This document shows positions 42,485 through 52,580 of a DNA stretch of 64,000 nt, in pieces. Position 1 is the stretch's first letter. Every line of letters begins with the position of its first letter. The notes under the pieces are model-generated. The model was not told where the DNA came from. It saw nothing but the letters and a program-made list of their open reading frames with translations, and searched no databases. The position numbers were made by a program, and so were the translations under genes. The stretch is from contig NZ_CP129014.1 in NCBI RefSeq assembly GCF_020524035.2, positions 1-64,000 of the forward strand, given 5' to 3'. This DNA comes from Bacillus carboniphilus. Its GTDB lineage: Bacteria; Bacillota; Bacilli; Bacillales; JAIVKR01.

Positions 42485-44084
42485 TGAAAAATAGAAAAGT
42501 TTGGTTTATAACCAGACCAGAACGTGATCCGAAATTTCATAGATGCTTTAAGAGCACTCCAAAATGCTACAGATAATTTTCAAACAAAATGGCCTAGAAA
42601 TCGTGAAGCTCATAAAAGATACGAGGAGGTATTAGGAGAAGAAGGATTAAAGCGAGATAATGTTAGTGTAGACGGATCGGGAGGTAGAACATGGGCTGCC
42701 ATGTTACGTACTTTTGGATATGCATATATTAACTCTAAAGGATATCTAAGCCCTACCAAAGTGGGGATTTCTATACTCAAAGGGGAAAAAAGTAAGAGAA
42801 AATATATCAAAACAAATCTTAACTCTGCAAATTCCTAATGCTTATTTTTTAGAAAGTGGATTCCGTCCCAAGTACGAAGAAGGTTTTCAAATTAGACCAG
42901 CAAGATTCATTGTTCGATTGGTTAATCAACGAGAGCTTGATTATTTTTTAACTAAAGAAGAAATCACTTTTTTTGCTCTGACAGCTAAACGAGATGACGA
43001 AATTCGAGCGATAACTAAAAAGATTATTCATTTTCGAAACAGTAATGTAGAAGAAAAAAATCAGATCAAGAATCAAATTGCAAATACGTATGACCATCGA
43101 CAACGGTTAGATAGTGGTGCTAGAGACTTTGTGTCTGCCCATGGTGATGTAGCGCATACTCTAATGATACTCTGCGATTATACTGGACTTGTAAGCTATA
43201 TACGTGGTGATGCACTAAGGGTTCCTATTGAAAAGCAACAAGCAACTAGTAATCAGCTCATTGAATTAGATCATAGATACCCATTTAACAAACGATATTT
43301 AATATCATTACAACGGTTTTCAGAAAACGCTGGTCTTGATATTGATAGTTACAAAGCTAGTGCTTATGGGGAAATTAGTCCTGCTACAAATAAAAGTAAA
43401 AGCATAAAAAAAATGCATCGCCTACTTTCTCCTTATCCGTTAATACAAAGCCTTTCTCAAAATGAAATCATTTCAATTTTGGAAGGAGAATTCTCTACAA
43501 GTGAGGCTAAGAAATATGCAAGTAACTTGAAATCCTATAAATACACCTCAATGAACGAAGATTTTGTTGAGTCGTATCTTTTCGAGGAAAATGATTTAGT
43601 TTTTGAAGAAAAAACGGCTGAAATTTTAAAAGCCATTGGTTTTAAAGTAGATTTGAGACCCAAACCTATAGATCAAACTATAAAAACTGAAATTGAGTTA
43701 CTGCTTCATGTAGATGATCATACTATTTGTATTATTGATGCTAAAAATTACAAAAAGAAATTCACTCTTTCTGCTCAATTAGCCTCCCATATGGGGTCAG
43801 AATATATTCCGAATTATAATGGTTATGAAGGAAAAAAAGTTCGATATTTTGGGTATGTTACTGCTAATGATTGGGGTGGAGAGAAGAACTTACTTAAAAT
43901 AAGTGAGAAAGCCCAAAAGGCTGACTCTGTTTTAGTAAGTAAAGGAGCAATATTTTCTGCAAAAGCTTTATTAGGTTTTTTAGATTACTGTATTGATAGT
44001 AATTTTAATGAAGACCAAAGAAAAAAACTGTTTATTAATTGCTTTACTAATAAAGGATATAAAAACGTTTCTGACATGATTTAA
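42484..44084 (+). pseudogene. AlwI-family type II restriction endonuclease, frameshifted
   Basis: The ATG at 42484 opens KNRKVWFITRPERDPKFH, the typical start of AlwI-family enzymes. The protein moves to a second frame (DALRALQNATDNFQTKWPRN...DGSGGRTWAAMLRTFGYAY, 42524-42838) and then a third from about 42820 (QIPNAYFLESGFRPKYEEGF to 44084). The C-terminal nuclease core has ELLLHVDDHTICIIDAKNYK, the D-x(n)-D/E-x-K motif. Two single-base shifts, if real, inactivate it. A C5 methyltransferase follows. Confidence 0.8.
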
Positions 44085-44203
44085 TCATTCAGAAACATTT
44101 TTTGCTGCTTTTTTATTGAAAAAGGTGTAGAATAAATAGCATACTAGTATGCAAGAACGTATTTTCGTTTTGTTTATTCTAATACCAAGGAGTGAAATGC
44201 AAC

Positions 44204-45373
44204 ATGATTTTCAAAAAAGGAGAACTTTTTAATGGCCCTGGTGGACTTAGTTTAGGAGCTAAAAATGCAAGGGTGATACATCCAAGAACCGGAGAAGAAT
44301 GGCGCATCGAACACCTTTGGTCAAATGATTATGATGCAAAAGCTTGTGAGACTTATCGGCTGAACATATGTGAAGACATTGAGGATTCTTCTGTACATTG
44401 GGGACCAGTAGAAGATTTACCTATAGGAAATAAGGATGTTCTTGGTGAAATAGATTGTTTTGCTTTTGGTTTTCCATGCAATGATTATAGTCAAGTAGGA
44501 GAAAAGCATGGGTTAAATGGTACATTCGGTCCTTTATATTCTTATGGAGTTAAAGTATTAGTTGATTATCAACCGAAGTTTTTTGTTGCTGAAAATGTTG
44601 GAGGATTACAGAGTGCTAATGAAGGGAAGGCATTTATTCAAATCCTTACAGAATTAGAGGAGTGTGGCTATCAGTTAACACCACATCTTTATAAATTTGA
44701 AGAGTATGGTGTCCCTCAGGCTCGCCACCGTATTATTATTGTGGGGATTCGCAATGACTTGGCAAAAAAAGGCATCGAATATAAAGTTCCAGCGCCTACG
44801 AGTCTTTCCTCCATAGATTACACAACTTCTTATGAAGGGATAACAAATCCTCCTATACCAGAAGACTGTGCAAATCATGAAATGCCTAGACATACACAAA
44901 AGGTAAAAGATATGCTCTATCACATTCCTGCTGGAGAAAATGCATGGTATCCAGGGATTCCAGAACATTTACAACTTAAAGTTAAAGGTGCACGTTTAAG
45001 TTCTATTTATAAACGTTTAGATCCGAATCGTCCAGCTTACACAGTTACTGGAAGTGGAGGGGGCGGAACTCATATGTATCACTGGGAAGAATTAAGAGCT
45101 TTAACTAATAGAGAACGTGCAAGGCTTCAAACCTTTCCCGATGATTTTGTGTTTTGTGGTAGCAAAGAGCAAGTAAGGAAGCAAATAGGTATGGCTGTAC
45201 CTCCAATAGGTGCTCAAATAGTATTTGAAGCGATTTTAAAGACTTTTGCAGGTATTGAGTACAACTATGTTACTCCTACTCCTAAATTACAATTAGAAAA
45301 ACTTAAAGGAAAAACAAAAAAATTAACAGATAGAAAATTTTTAAATAAACAACAAGATATTGCCCTCGTATGA
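44204..45373 (+). CDS. DNA (cytosine-5) methyltransferase
   Basis: AAGGAG lies 11 bases before the ATG at 44204. All main C5 motifs are present: I (ELFNGPGGLSLGA), IV with the catalytic Cys (FAFGFPCNDYSQVG), VI (FVAENVGG), VIII (QARHRIIIVG), a target recognition region from about residue 200, and X (IGMAVPPIGAQIV). It is intact, so it can methylate even though the endonuclease frame is broken. AlwI itself is paired with adenine methylation of GGATC, so pairing with a C5 enzyme is noteworthy and leaves the recognition site open. Confidence 0.9.
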   Translation: MIFKKGELFNGPGGLSLGAKNARVIHPRTGEEWRIEHLWSNDYDAKACETYRLNICEDIEDSSVHWGPVEDLPIGNKDVLGEIDCFAFGFPCNDYSQVGEKHGLNGTFGPLYSYGVKVLVDYQPKFFVAENVGGLQSANEGKAFIQILTELEECGYQLTPHLYKFEEYGVPQARHRIIIVGIRNDLAKKGIEYKVPAPTSLSSIDYTTSYEGITNPPIPEDCANHEMPRHTQKVKDMLYHIPAGENAWYPGIPEHLQLKVKGARLSSIYKRLDPNRPAYTVTGSGGGGTHMYHWEELRALTNRERARLQTFPDDFVFCGSKEQVRKQIGMAVPPIGAQIVFEAILKTFAGIEYNYVTPTPKLQLEKLKGKTKKLTDRKFLNKQQDIALV

Positions 45374-45405
45374 TTGGATAATTTCAAAGGAGGTGTATCT
45401 ATCTT

Positions 45406-45531
45406 ATGGCTAAGCATTCTGGAGGTAAGATTGGAAAAGCTGGAAAAACGTTATCTAACCCCAAATCATCTAAAAGTCAAAAAAGCAAAGCTGCAAAAGT
45501 ACTTGTTAAACATAAAAATAAAATGCATTAA
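45406..45531 (+). CDS. Small lysine-rich protein, 41 aa
   Basis: AAAGGAGGT precedes the ATG. MAKHSGGKIGKAGKTLSNPK continues with SSKSQKSKAAK and ends KHKNKMH. The protein is extremely basic without hydrophobic residues, so it may bind nucleic acid or be disordered. It ends the restriction-modification operon 32 bases after the methyltransferase, before a terminator. Confidence 0.6.
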   Translation: MAKHSGGKIGKAGKTLSNPKSSKSQKSKAAKVLVKHKNKMH

Positions 45532-45560
45532 ATATTGATGGAGATAGATCTTTAACCAAT

Positions 45561-45607
45561 AAGCCGAATATACAAAATGAACATTCTGTTGTATTCGGCC
45601 TTTTTTA
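45561..45607 (+). terminator. Terminator of the restriction-modification operon
   Basis: GCCGAATA (45563-45570) pairs with the GTATTCGGC arm (45591-45599), with TTTTTT following. Confidence 0.8.
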
Positions 45608-45683
45608 TAAAACAAAGCCACTTTTCTTATTCCAAATTTTCAAAAATGAGGATTATATTTGCTGATATATGAATGAAAATTAG

Positions 45684-48681
45684 TTAAGACACTTTCATTT
45701 TAATTGGTATCCTTTGTTCCATATTTAGTTTGAATGTCCCATATGGATTAACATGGTTGTAAAACAAAGGAGTTAATCCCCTGAAATCTTCAGTAGTCAT
45801 CTTTTTCAACCAATATTGGTCGTTATCATATAGAATCTCTTGAACCATTAATGTATTCATATAGACAAGACAATTCTGAAGTAATTGCAAAGAGAGTACA
45901 GATACCTCCTGATCTTCTGTGGAATTGGAACGGAGTTCACTATTCTTCCCATAAAATATATAAGTGTTCACCGAATTCCAATGCTCAACTGTATTCAATC
46001 CTTCATGTATCTCTCTACGTACATCTTCAGAGTGCAAATACTCACATAAGAAAATAGTTTTTATAGCTTTACCTAGCTCACATAAAGCACTATATGTGGG
46101 GTGTTGTGTATCTCGTGTAAATCGTTTTAGAATCGATTCTGCAGAAGCTGTACCTAAACGTAGTGCTGTTGTATACTTGATGATCTGGTCATATTGTTGG
46201 CGAATTAATTCCCAGTTAATAGGCTTACTCAATACATCATGTAAATGAGGATATTCTTCGTTCATACCTGATTCAGGCCTGTATAACTTTTGAGAACCAA
46301 TATTTTTAAATCGAGGCATCAATTTAAATCCAAGAATATGACAGAACGCAAAAGCAACAACACTTTGCCCATGTGTATCAACATAGTTTCTATCAATTTC
46401 CATATCTGTACAGTGATGAAGAACTCCTTCTATCATGGATGCTACCTCTGAAGAAAGGCATGACTTCAATTGAGAATAAATGCAGGCTGACTTTCGATCT
46501 GTGTGCCAATAAATCATGACGCCATGCTTTTTATAACGAGGATGCCATTCAGTAAGAAGATTTTGATCCCAAGAACCAAAATGCTTTGAGTCGGAAGCGC
46601 AAGCAGTAGTGGCTTCGCCCCATATATCCTTCATACGATGATAAATAATATGATTAGTCACTTCTGCATTGGCTTTCCGTAAATGATCCTTATGTATAAA
46701 TTTATTTCTAATGTATCTAAGTTCTCTATAACTATCTGAATTACTGCCAGCTGATACAGCTTTTAAACCCGTATTTGTCCCTAGTGCGAATAAACTGAGT
46801 AAAAGACGACGTTGGATGGTTTGTCTGTCTAATATTTCTCGCTCAGCTGTTGTCTTGAAGTGCTTAGAGAATCCTGTATGAAAGTCTGTTTCTTTCAACA
46901 AGTCCAATAAATTAATATCGGTCCATTTATTCTTGATGCCTTGTTTGATTTGACTTAAATGTGGAGGATCAGGCTGTTTTTCTAGAGGTGAAACTCGAAT
47001 CCATCCTTTATTGTTTTTAAGAACAATCGATACTTTGTGGTTGCTTTTATCTTCAAACCCTTTATTTAAAGTGCTTAACCGTTCTTTCATTAATTTTTTG
47101 ATGTCTGAAATAAATAAGTCAGCTTCTAGAGGTACTTTCAATGCCTGAAAATGTTCTTCTTTACGTTCTTCAAAATCTTGAGGCAGGTCTTCATCTGGAT
47201 TTCGATATCGATTGGCTCCCTCAATCCAAACTTCTTTACATCGAAGTCGAGTTCGAAGGGATTGTAGAACAGCAATTTCATAATTGATACGATTGACTCT
47301 TTCAATTCCCTTACTATCCGTTTCAATAATTATATCCTTCCATTTTGATTGAATGACTCCATCAATAGGAACTTCGTCACCAATAGCAAAATAGCGCTGG
47401 CCACTTTCGCCATATTCTCGAATAAGTTTAATAGCTTCAACAACAGGTTGATGGAACTGATTATTTGAACGAAAGGTAAGACTCTCTAAGATTTTAGAAA
47501 GCGTTTTTCGATAATGACCTTGATAAGAAGAGTGCATTTTTGTATAGATTCTTTCTTTATATTCTCGATTATTTCTGGTCATTTCTTTAATAATATCTTG
47601 AATTAAATCTGAGCTGACGATAGGAAAAAGTGTGTCTTGAATAATTCCATCTGGATGAGTAACCGCTGCTTCTAACAAGTTAATAATGTGCTTATTCTTG
47701 CCTTTAACTCGTTCTAATTCTTCTATAGCTTCTTTACGGGTTGTATTTTTAGCTCTGTTTCCAAATTTCAGAGTAATTTCATCCATAAAGTCAGCTAAAG
47801 AATCAATAACTTCCTCATGACGATATGAAAATAAGATGGCTAATAAAGTGTAGCGAATGGGTGATGGGTGTGCACGCAATTCCGTTATGGTCTCCGTAGC
47901 TGCTCGTAGTTGATATTTTTTTTATTAATTTTGGAGGCAAATGATGAAATAGTCTTGGAGGAATATGCAGATGTCGGATTGCTAACAGCTTTTTAACTTC
48001 TATTTCCATAGCGTTCACACTTGGTTTACGAGGAGAAGATAAAAGCTGACGGAATGATAAAATATCAGATTCTACTTCGTTATGAATTTCTTCTTCAAAA
48101 CCATCTTCCCAATCTTCATCAGAATACGTTTCCAGTAATGAATCTAATCGTGAACAAGTTTTTGTAGATAACTTCTGATATGTCGTTTGAAACAAATTTG
48201 TTTCAAACGAGTCAATGGTAGAATCAATCATTCGTTTCAAACTTCCAATCGAAGGTGGTTCGACCTTCCACTTGCGAAATAGATTGTACGCTTGGCTTTT
48301 TAAATAGTCGGTATCATGTATGTACTGAACGTGTTCATTTAACCACTCTGTGAAAAGTTCTTTATCTTTTGAAGATAATTCACGAAAACCGAAAAATTCT
48401 CTAATTTGTTTTCGATGGTAGGTAAAATTTCTCTCGTTTGTTCCCCAACGGTATTCATCAAAAAGCGATGCTGATAATCCCAATTGACTGGCTATATGTT
48501 CAATTACTGCTTTAGGTATATCTTGCTTCTTGTCTGGAAATTTGGCCTCAAGTTGAAAATACTTTAATAATGCTGTAAAACCTAACCGGCTTGCACCTGT
48601 TTTATTACCTATCAATTTCTGCTCAACTGGCAATATTATGAAATTTTCTAATAACTCATCTTCATTCCAATTTCGTTTCAT
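45684..48681 (-). pseudogene. tnpA: Tn3-family transposase TnpA, one frameshift
   Basis: The ATG at 48681 follows GGAGAAG. The 990-residue transposase is read in two frames: 48681-47815 (DELLENFIILPVEQKLIGN...SVNAMEIEVKKLLAI) and 47879-45684 ([18 protein letters not shown]...). Removing one A from the eight-A run at 47916-47923 joins them ([14 protein letters not shown]). The DDE region has [29 protein letters not shown] and [14 protein letters not shown]. It belongs to the 36218-48792 transposon and may be intact in reality. Confidence 0.8.
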
Positions 48682-48752
48682 GAATTCACTTCTCCTATTC
48701 ATATAATAACTACTATTTTGATTGTAAGCTATTAATAATAGGATGAAAAGTA

Positions 48753-48792
48753 TACTTTGCGGTCTAGAGCAGCTACCCTGTCACTAGGCCTA
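48753..48792 (-). repeat. Right inverted repeat of the defence-island transposon
   Basis: It is the exact inverse of 36218-36257. Its outer edge lies inside the portal protein reading frame. Confidence 0.8.
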
Positions 48793-49195
48793 CAGGTTCG
48801 ACATATGTTGAATCTAAAGGTAACAGGTTCATCACTTGACCACGCATATCTCTTTCAATCAAGGCATAAGCGTTACCCGTTTCATTTCTGGCTACTTCAA
48901 GGTAATTAATAAACTCAAAGCTCGTCATATTTTTGTTAGGTTCATAGATTAGTAATTCTGCTACATGATGATTTGTAACAGCGTTATAGTCTTGATATAG
49001 CTTCAATGGCAACGATGATAAGCTATTACTTAGCTTAGATATCGCGCTGAAAATCGTTTCATTTGTCGCTAATTTAGAGTAATCTATACCCCAAAATGTG
49101 CGACCATTCCACGTTGAAAAATCATATCCTTGTCCTGACCATGATTGCTGTGGATCTGTTTTATTTCTCTGTAGTAGTCGATTCCACCATTTCAA
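48773..49195 (-). pseudogene. Phage portal protein, truncated by a transposon
   Basis: The likely start is the TTG at 49195 (AGGTGG before it). About 140 residues remain of an HK97-type portal, which is normally near 400: FSTWNGRTFWGIDYSKLATN, FSAISKLSNSLSSLPLKL, and LLIYEPNKNMTSFEFINYLE. It ends at TYVEPV, followed by the transposon end. The missing remainder is not found next to the other end of the transposon. Confidence 0.8.
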
Positions 49196-49214
49196 ACTCT
49201 CACCACCTTTCAAG

Positions 49215-50996
49215 TTATCCAAGTAAGTCTTTCATTGATAAGACTTCAATATTTCCTTCACCCTGCTGTTCCACAAACATTTTCATCACTTCTGTATGCG
49301 AGTTAAGCGATGCGGCAAAGCCATCTATTTTTCTGTAGCGATTTTGTTTTTTAGGTAACGGATTTCGGTTGCGATCTTCTTCGATCTTCACATTGTTGAT
49401 ATACCAGCGATACAATTTGTTTTGATTAAAGATCACTTTGCCATCTAAAAATAATTCCTTTATATCGTTAACTGCTGGACTCAATGTTAATGGTCCCTGC
49501 CTTACAACCTCCGTTTCAAATCCATAGTTCTCAAGGTCTTTCACCAATCTGTAGGCTTTCGCAGGGTCATAAGTGATCTTTTTTATCTGAAATCGCTTTG
49601 ATTGCTCCACAAACCAATCAAACACATACTCATATTTGATGTATTCGCCTTCGACAATCGTCAGCCAGCCTTGTTTTTCGTACTCTCTGTATGGGATTTT
49701 TTCATTATCTAGTTGTACCTTTTTGTATGGCACCCATGAATGAGACAAAATAAAAACCTCCCCCGTATCTTGGAGAGGAAACTCTAAACATGCACTTGTG
49801 AAGTCTTCTGTTTCAGATAAATCAAAACCACCAGCGCACGATTGCCCTTCTAATTCTTTTACATCAATTGTTTTATTATTCTTTTTGATAATTTGATAAT
49901 CCAAAAAGGATTGATCGGATGCATCTACAAAGAAATTAAATTGCTTTGTAATAAAGTCATTTCGTTCAGCTGGTGTACGACTATCTTTTTTCCAGTCCTC
50001 AATAAGTATGGATAGATCAAGCGATACACCCATATTCGGATTCGCTTTGATCCAATTTTCGGGTTGGTCAAACTCTTCTTCGGTGTCTAGTTCGGCCATA
50101 AAATAAAAAGTTCGATCATCATCAATCACACCCTCAAGCACATCTGTAGATTGTTCGTAATAGTTAACCAATGGACCATCTAATTGGTAACCGGCAGTTG
50201 TGATATAGACAATTAACGGTTGTTTTCTCGATCCACGAGACTTTTTGATAACATTGATTAGTTTATAGTCTTTAAACTCGTGTATTTCATCGAAAATACC
50301 TAAGTGAGTATTTAATCCGTCTAATTTATCACTGTCGGATGCTCTGGGCTCAATCTTCGAATTTGATTTATCATGAAATATTCCTTTTTGATTTTCTCTA
50401 AAATGTTTGCGAAGTTGCGGCGACGATCTAACCATCGCTCGTGATTCGTCAAACAATTCTCCTGCTTGTTGCTTAGAGTTGGCCAAGACATAAACCCTAC
50501 TACCTGGTTCGTTGTCTTTACTGACAGCGTAGTTAGCGAGTCCGCTAATCATAGTCGTTTTTCCATTTTTTCTTCCGAGAAATACCAATCCTTCACGAAA
50601 ACGTCTTATCCCTGTATCCTTATGAACCCATCCATACAAAGAACCAATGATAAAATGTTGCCAAGGTTGTAGCACTAACTTCTTAAAATCGCCCTTACTT
50701 GGTTTACAATACTTCTCCATAAATCGAATCGGTCTATGACCTTTCGATTCGTCAAAAATATACGGAAATTCGTCTGTTCCTTGTCTTTTCAAGTCGTTTA
50801 AGTGCCTTTTAGCAGCTAAAATAACCTTTTTACAGGCTTTTATTTTGCTATTTACGACTTGCTCAGCGTACCAAGTTGTTAAAATCGTCCCTGAAGAGTC
50901 GTCTAAAATATGATTCAATGAAACTTGCTCGGCTCTCCATTTTTTGTACCACCTTTCCAGCTCAACTGGATTAGAAGTCATCAAAGTCGTCGTCAT
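49215..50996 (-). CDS. terL: Phage terminase large subunit
   Basis: This is a full-length (593 aa) HK97-type large terminase. The ATPase has the Walker A LGRKNGKTTMISG (about residue 147), Walker B HLGIFDEIHEF and the coupling motif YITTAGYQLDG. The nuclease half starts near GQSCAGGFDLSETEDFTSA and has the acidic YDPAKAYRLVKDLE. It packages DNA into proheads. It overlaps the small subunit gene by 26 bases and precedes the portal gene in usual order. Confidence 0.9.
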   Translation of the reverse strand: MTTTLMTSNPVELERWYKKWRAEQVSLNHILDDSSGTILTTWYAEQVVNSKIKACKKVILAAKRHLNDLKRQGTDEFPYIFDESKGHRPIRFMEKYCKPSKGDFKKLVLQPWQHFIIGSLYGWVHKDTGIRRFREGLVFLGRKNGKTTMISGLANYAVSKDNEPGSRVYVLANSKQQAGELFDESRAMVRSSPQLRKHFRENQKGIFHDKSNSKIEPRASDSDKLDGLNTHLGIFDEIHEFKDYKLINVIKKSRGSRKQPLIVYITTAGYQLDGPLVNYYEQSTDVLEGVIDDDRTFYFMAELDTEEEFDQPENWIKANPNMGVSLDLSILIEDWKKDSRTPAERNDFITKQFNFFVDASDQSFLDYQIIKKNNKTIDVKELEGQSCAGGFDLSETEDFTSACLEFPLQDTGEVFILSHSWVPYKKVQLDNEKIPYREYEKQGWLTIVEGEYIKYEYVFDWFVEQSKRFQIKKITYDPAKAYRLVKDLENYGFETEVVRQGPLTLSPAVNDIKELFLDGKVIFNQNKLYRWYINNVKIEEDRNRNPLPKKQNRYRKIDGFAASLNSHTEVMKMFVEQQGEGNIEVLSMKDLLG

Positions 50997-51285
50997 CGTT
51001 CTCCACTACTTTCTTCCGTTGAGCAGGTGTAAGGCCTAGCGATTTTAGTAGGTTATTCAAAGTCTGAACGGTCTTTTGCAGTTCGATAGAAAGTGGATTT
51101 TTAACTAAATTCGTAGCACCCGCCTTGTTCGTATATTCGTACATGAGATCACTTTTGTCTATTGCTTTTTTTAATCGCCTATAAAATTTGTGCGTTTCAA
51201 CATATAGTTTTATGATTTCATCGTCAGATTCTTTGTAGGATTCTCCAAGATATTCTTTTACCTTTTCAAAACTAGGAACTGCCAT
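50971..51285 (-). CDS. Phage terminase small subunit (P27 type)
   Basis: The 104 residues (FEKVKEYLGESYKESDDEII...LSIELQKTVQTLNNLLKSLGLTPAQRKKVV) match the P27-family small terminase, including the conserved NP-x-hydrophobic stretch (VKNPLSIEL) and LGLTP. The overlap with the large subunit and the HNH gene upstream confirm the role in DNA recognition for packaging. Confidence 0.85.
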   Translation of the reverse strand: MAVPSFEKVKEYLGESYKESDDEIIKLYVETHKFYRRLKKAIDKSDLMYEYTNKAGATNLVKNPLSIELQKTVQTLNNLLKSLGLTPAQRKKVVENDDDDFDDF

Positions 51286-51385
51286 TTTATGGTGTTACCC
51301 CCCTTCATAAAAAATTACTTGAGCGCAAAACGAAGGAGGGCATCGGTCTTTCGCTGAATCCCTTGATACAATTGAGGTGAGGGGG

Positions 51386-51730
51386 CTATGTCCATTCTCT
51401 GTTAGATTTTGCCTTCACCATTTTGACCCTCGTTTTACTCCGTTTTTGAGTGTTTTTATTACCTTTTTCTGGATGTTCTTTGCCATGACATGTATTACAA
51501 AGACTAATTAAGTTTGATTCATCGAGTCCTTTGCTTGGGTCGTCGCGATAATGTACGATGTGATGCACCATGTCAGCTGGTGTGATTATCTTATCTTGTA
51601 GGCAATGCTGACATAGGTAATGATCTCTCTTTAAAACATTCTCTCTACATATCTCCCAAGCTTTACTGTTATAAAACCGTTTAGCGTCTTGATCTCGATG
51701 GTGTTTATCATAGTAAGATTGGTTAGGCAT
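51386..51730 (-). CDS. HNH endonuclease next to terminase
   Basis: The 114 residues contain the zinc-HNH signature CQHCLQDKIITPADMVHHIV and SLCNTCHGKEHP. HNH proteins placed before terminase genes are needed for packaging in HK97-type phages. A basic tail (KNTQKRSKTRVKMVKAK) follows. Intact. Confidence 0.9.
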   Translation of the reverse strand: MPNQSYYDKHHRDQDAKRFYNSKAWEICRENVLKRDHYLCQHCLQDKIITPADMVHHIVHYRDDPSKGLDESNLISLCNTCHGKEHPEKGNKNTQKRSKTRVKMVKAKSNREWT

Positions 51731-51732
51731 GA

Positions 51733-52116
51733 TTATAACTGTTGATTGTACTCGACTTTTTTAATAGACTTGCCATCACTTGCACTACTATGTTCAAGAC
51801 GGATAAACGGTTTAGACTTTTTATCCAAGGTATCTGTTTCCCAATCGAAAGTAACTCTCGATTTATTTTCAATCTCTTCTCCTTCAAAGCGGACAATCGG
51901 GACACTGTCCCAATCATCTAAAGTAATAGTGAACAAAGGTTTTTTATTAGGTTTATATATTGGATATTTGTCAACCCACGTATTTCCTTCTCGAAACAAA
52001 TAACCAGTTGGACAAGAATATGAAGAACATTCTATACAACTCATGCCATCTTTTTGATCTGTATCTTTCACTAGAAACTTATGATTATTTAAACAATGGT
52101 ATAGCAAATAACTCAT
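51733..52116 (-). CDS. Hypothetical phage protein with zinc-ribbon-like start
   Basis: The ATG at 52116 follows AAAGGGATG and is better placed than upstream starts. The N-terminal part has cysteines in YHCLNNHKF and SCIECSSYSC, which could bind zinc. The rest is beta-rich (PLFTITLDDWDSVPIVRFEG). Neighbouring genes are of the phage packaging region. Function unknown. Confidence 0.6.
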   Translation of the reverse strand: MSYLLYHCLNNHKFLVKDTDQKDGMSCIECSSYSCPTGYLFREGNTWVDKYPIYKPNKKPLFTITLDDWDSVPIVRFEGEEIENKSRVTFDWETDTLDKKSKPFIRLEHSSASDGKSIKKVEYNQQL

Positions 52117-52168
52117 CAGTATCATCCCTTTCCATAATAAAAAGCACCCGTTAGGATGCTTCAATCAT

Positions 52169-52381
52169 TTATATTCTGTTTGCCAATTGTTCCATCTCTT
52201 GTTGAGCTTCCTTTGTTATTTGTTCTCTCAATTCTATCGGACCATCAAACATAATCGTATGATCCACGACCTCACCTTTTTGTATGACTGCTTCGACTGT
52301 TCCAGATCCATCACCGACTACAACCTTAAACTTAGCTACCGTTTGATCTCCAAGCACAAAATACTCTTTCGCTTGCACCAC
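52169..52381 (-). CDS. Small protein with a paralog at 36314, 70 aa
   Basis: AAAGGA lies nine bases before the GTG at 52381, which aligns with the start of the paralog. Both share LGDQ(K/T)VA, GD(S/G)SG and the ELRE-x-I-x-KEA end. Two copies, one in a transposon near its resolvase and one in the prophage, suggest a useful but unnamed accessory protein. Function unknown. Confidence 0.65.
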   Translation of the reverse strand: MVQAKEYFVLGDQTVAKFKVVVGDGSGTVEAVIQKGEVVDHTIMFDGPIELREQITKEAQQEMEQLANRI

Positions 52382-52510
52382 AGGAATCAATCCTTTCATC
52401 GTGTTTGTACAGTCTATTCTAGGTGGTTGAATGATATTCCTGCAATGACATTTGTTTGACTAACTCGTCCAAGCTCTCATCTATTGAATCTTTGATCATC
52501 TGCAACTCTC

Positions 52511-52580
52511 GTCAATGACCCACAGCTAAAGCAGTGGGCTTGTAAGTAGCGCTTACGCGCTCCTACGTTCGGCTAATTGA
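52511..52580 (-). ncRNA. Probable omega-RNA end and guide junction
   Basis: In TnpB elements the guide RNA covers the 3' end of tnpB and the right end and uses the flanking host bases as guide. Here the hairpin CCCACTGC/GCTGTGGG, read on the minus strand, is followed by TCATTGAC and then host sequence GAGAGTTGCAGATG, which would be the guide. Inferred from family knowledge. Confidence 0.45.

Larger units (their letters stand above)
36218..48792 (-). mobile_element. Tn3-family transposon carrying a defence island
   Basis: A 40-base sequence (36218-36257, starting TAGGCCTAGTGACAGGGTAG) is repeated exactly inverted at 48753-48792. Near the left end is a serine resolvase, at the right end a Tn3-type transposase pointing away from the right end. 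Between them lie a secreted C39 peptidase with a lipoprotein, an OLD-family nuclease, and a restriction-modification set. The 12.6-kb unit is bounded on the right by a truncated phage portal gene. The outermost eight bases form a palindrome, so the exact end and any target duplication cannot be fixed. Confidence 0.75.
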
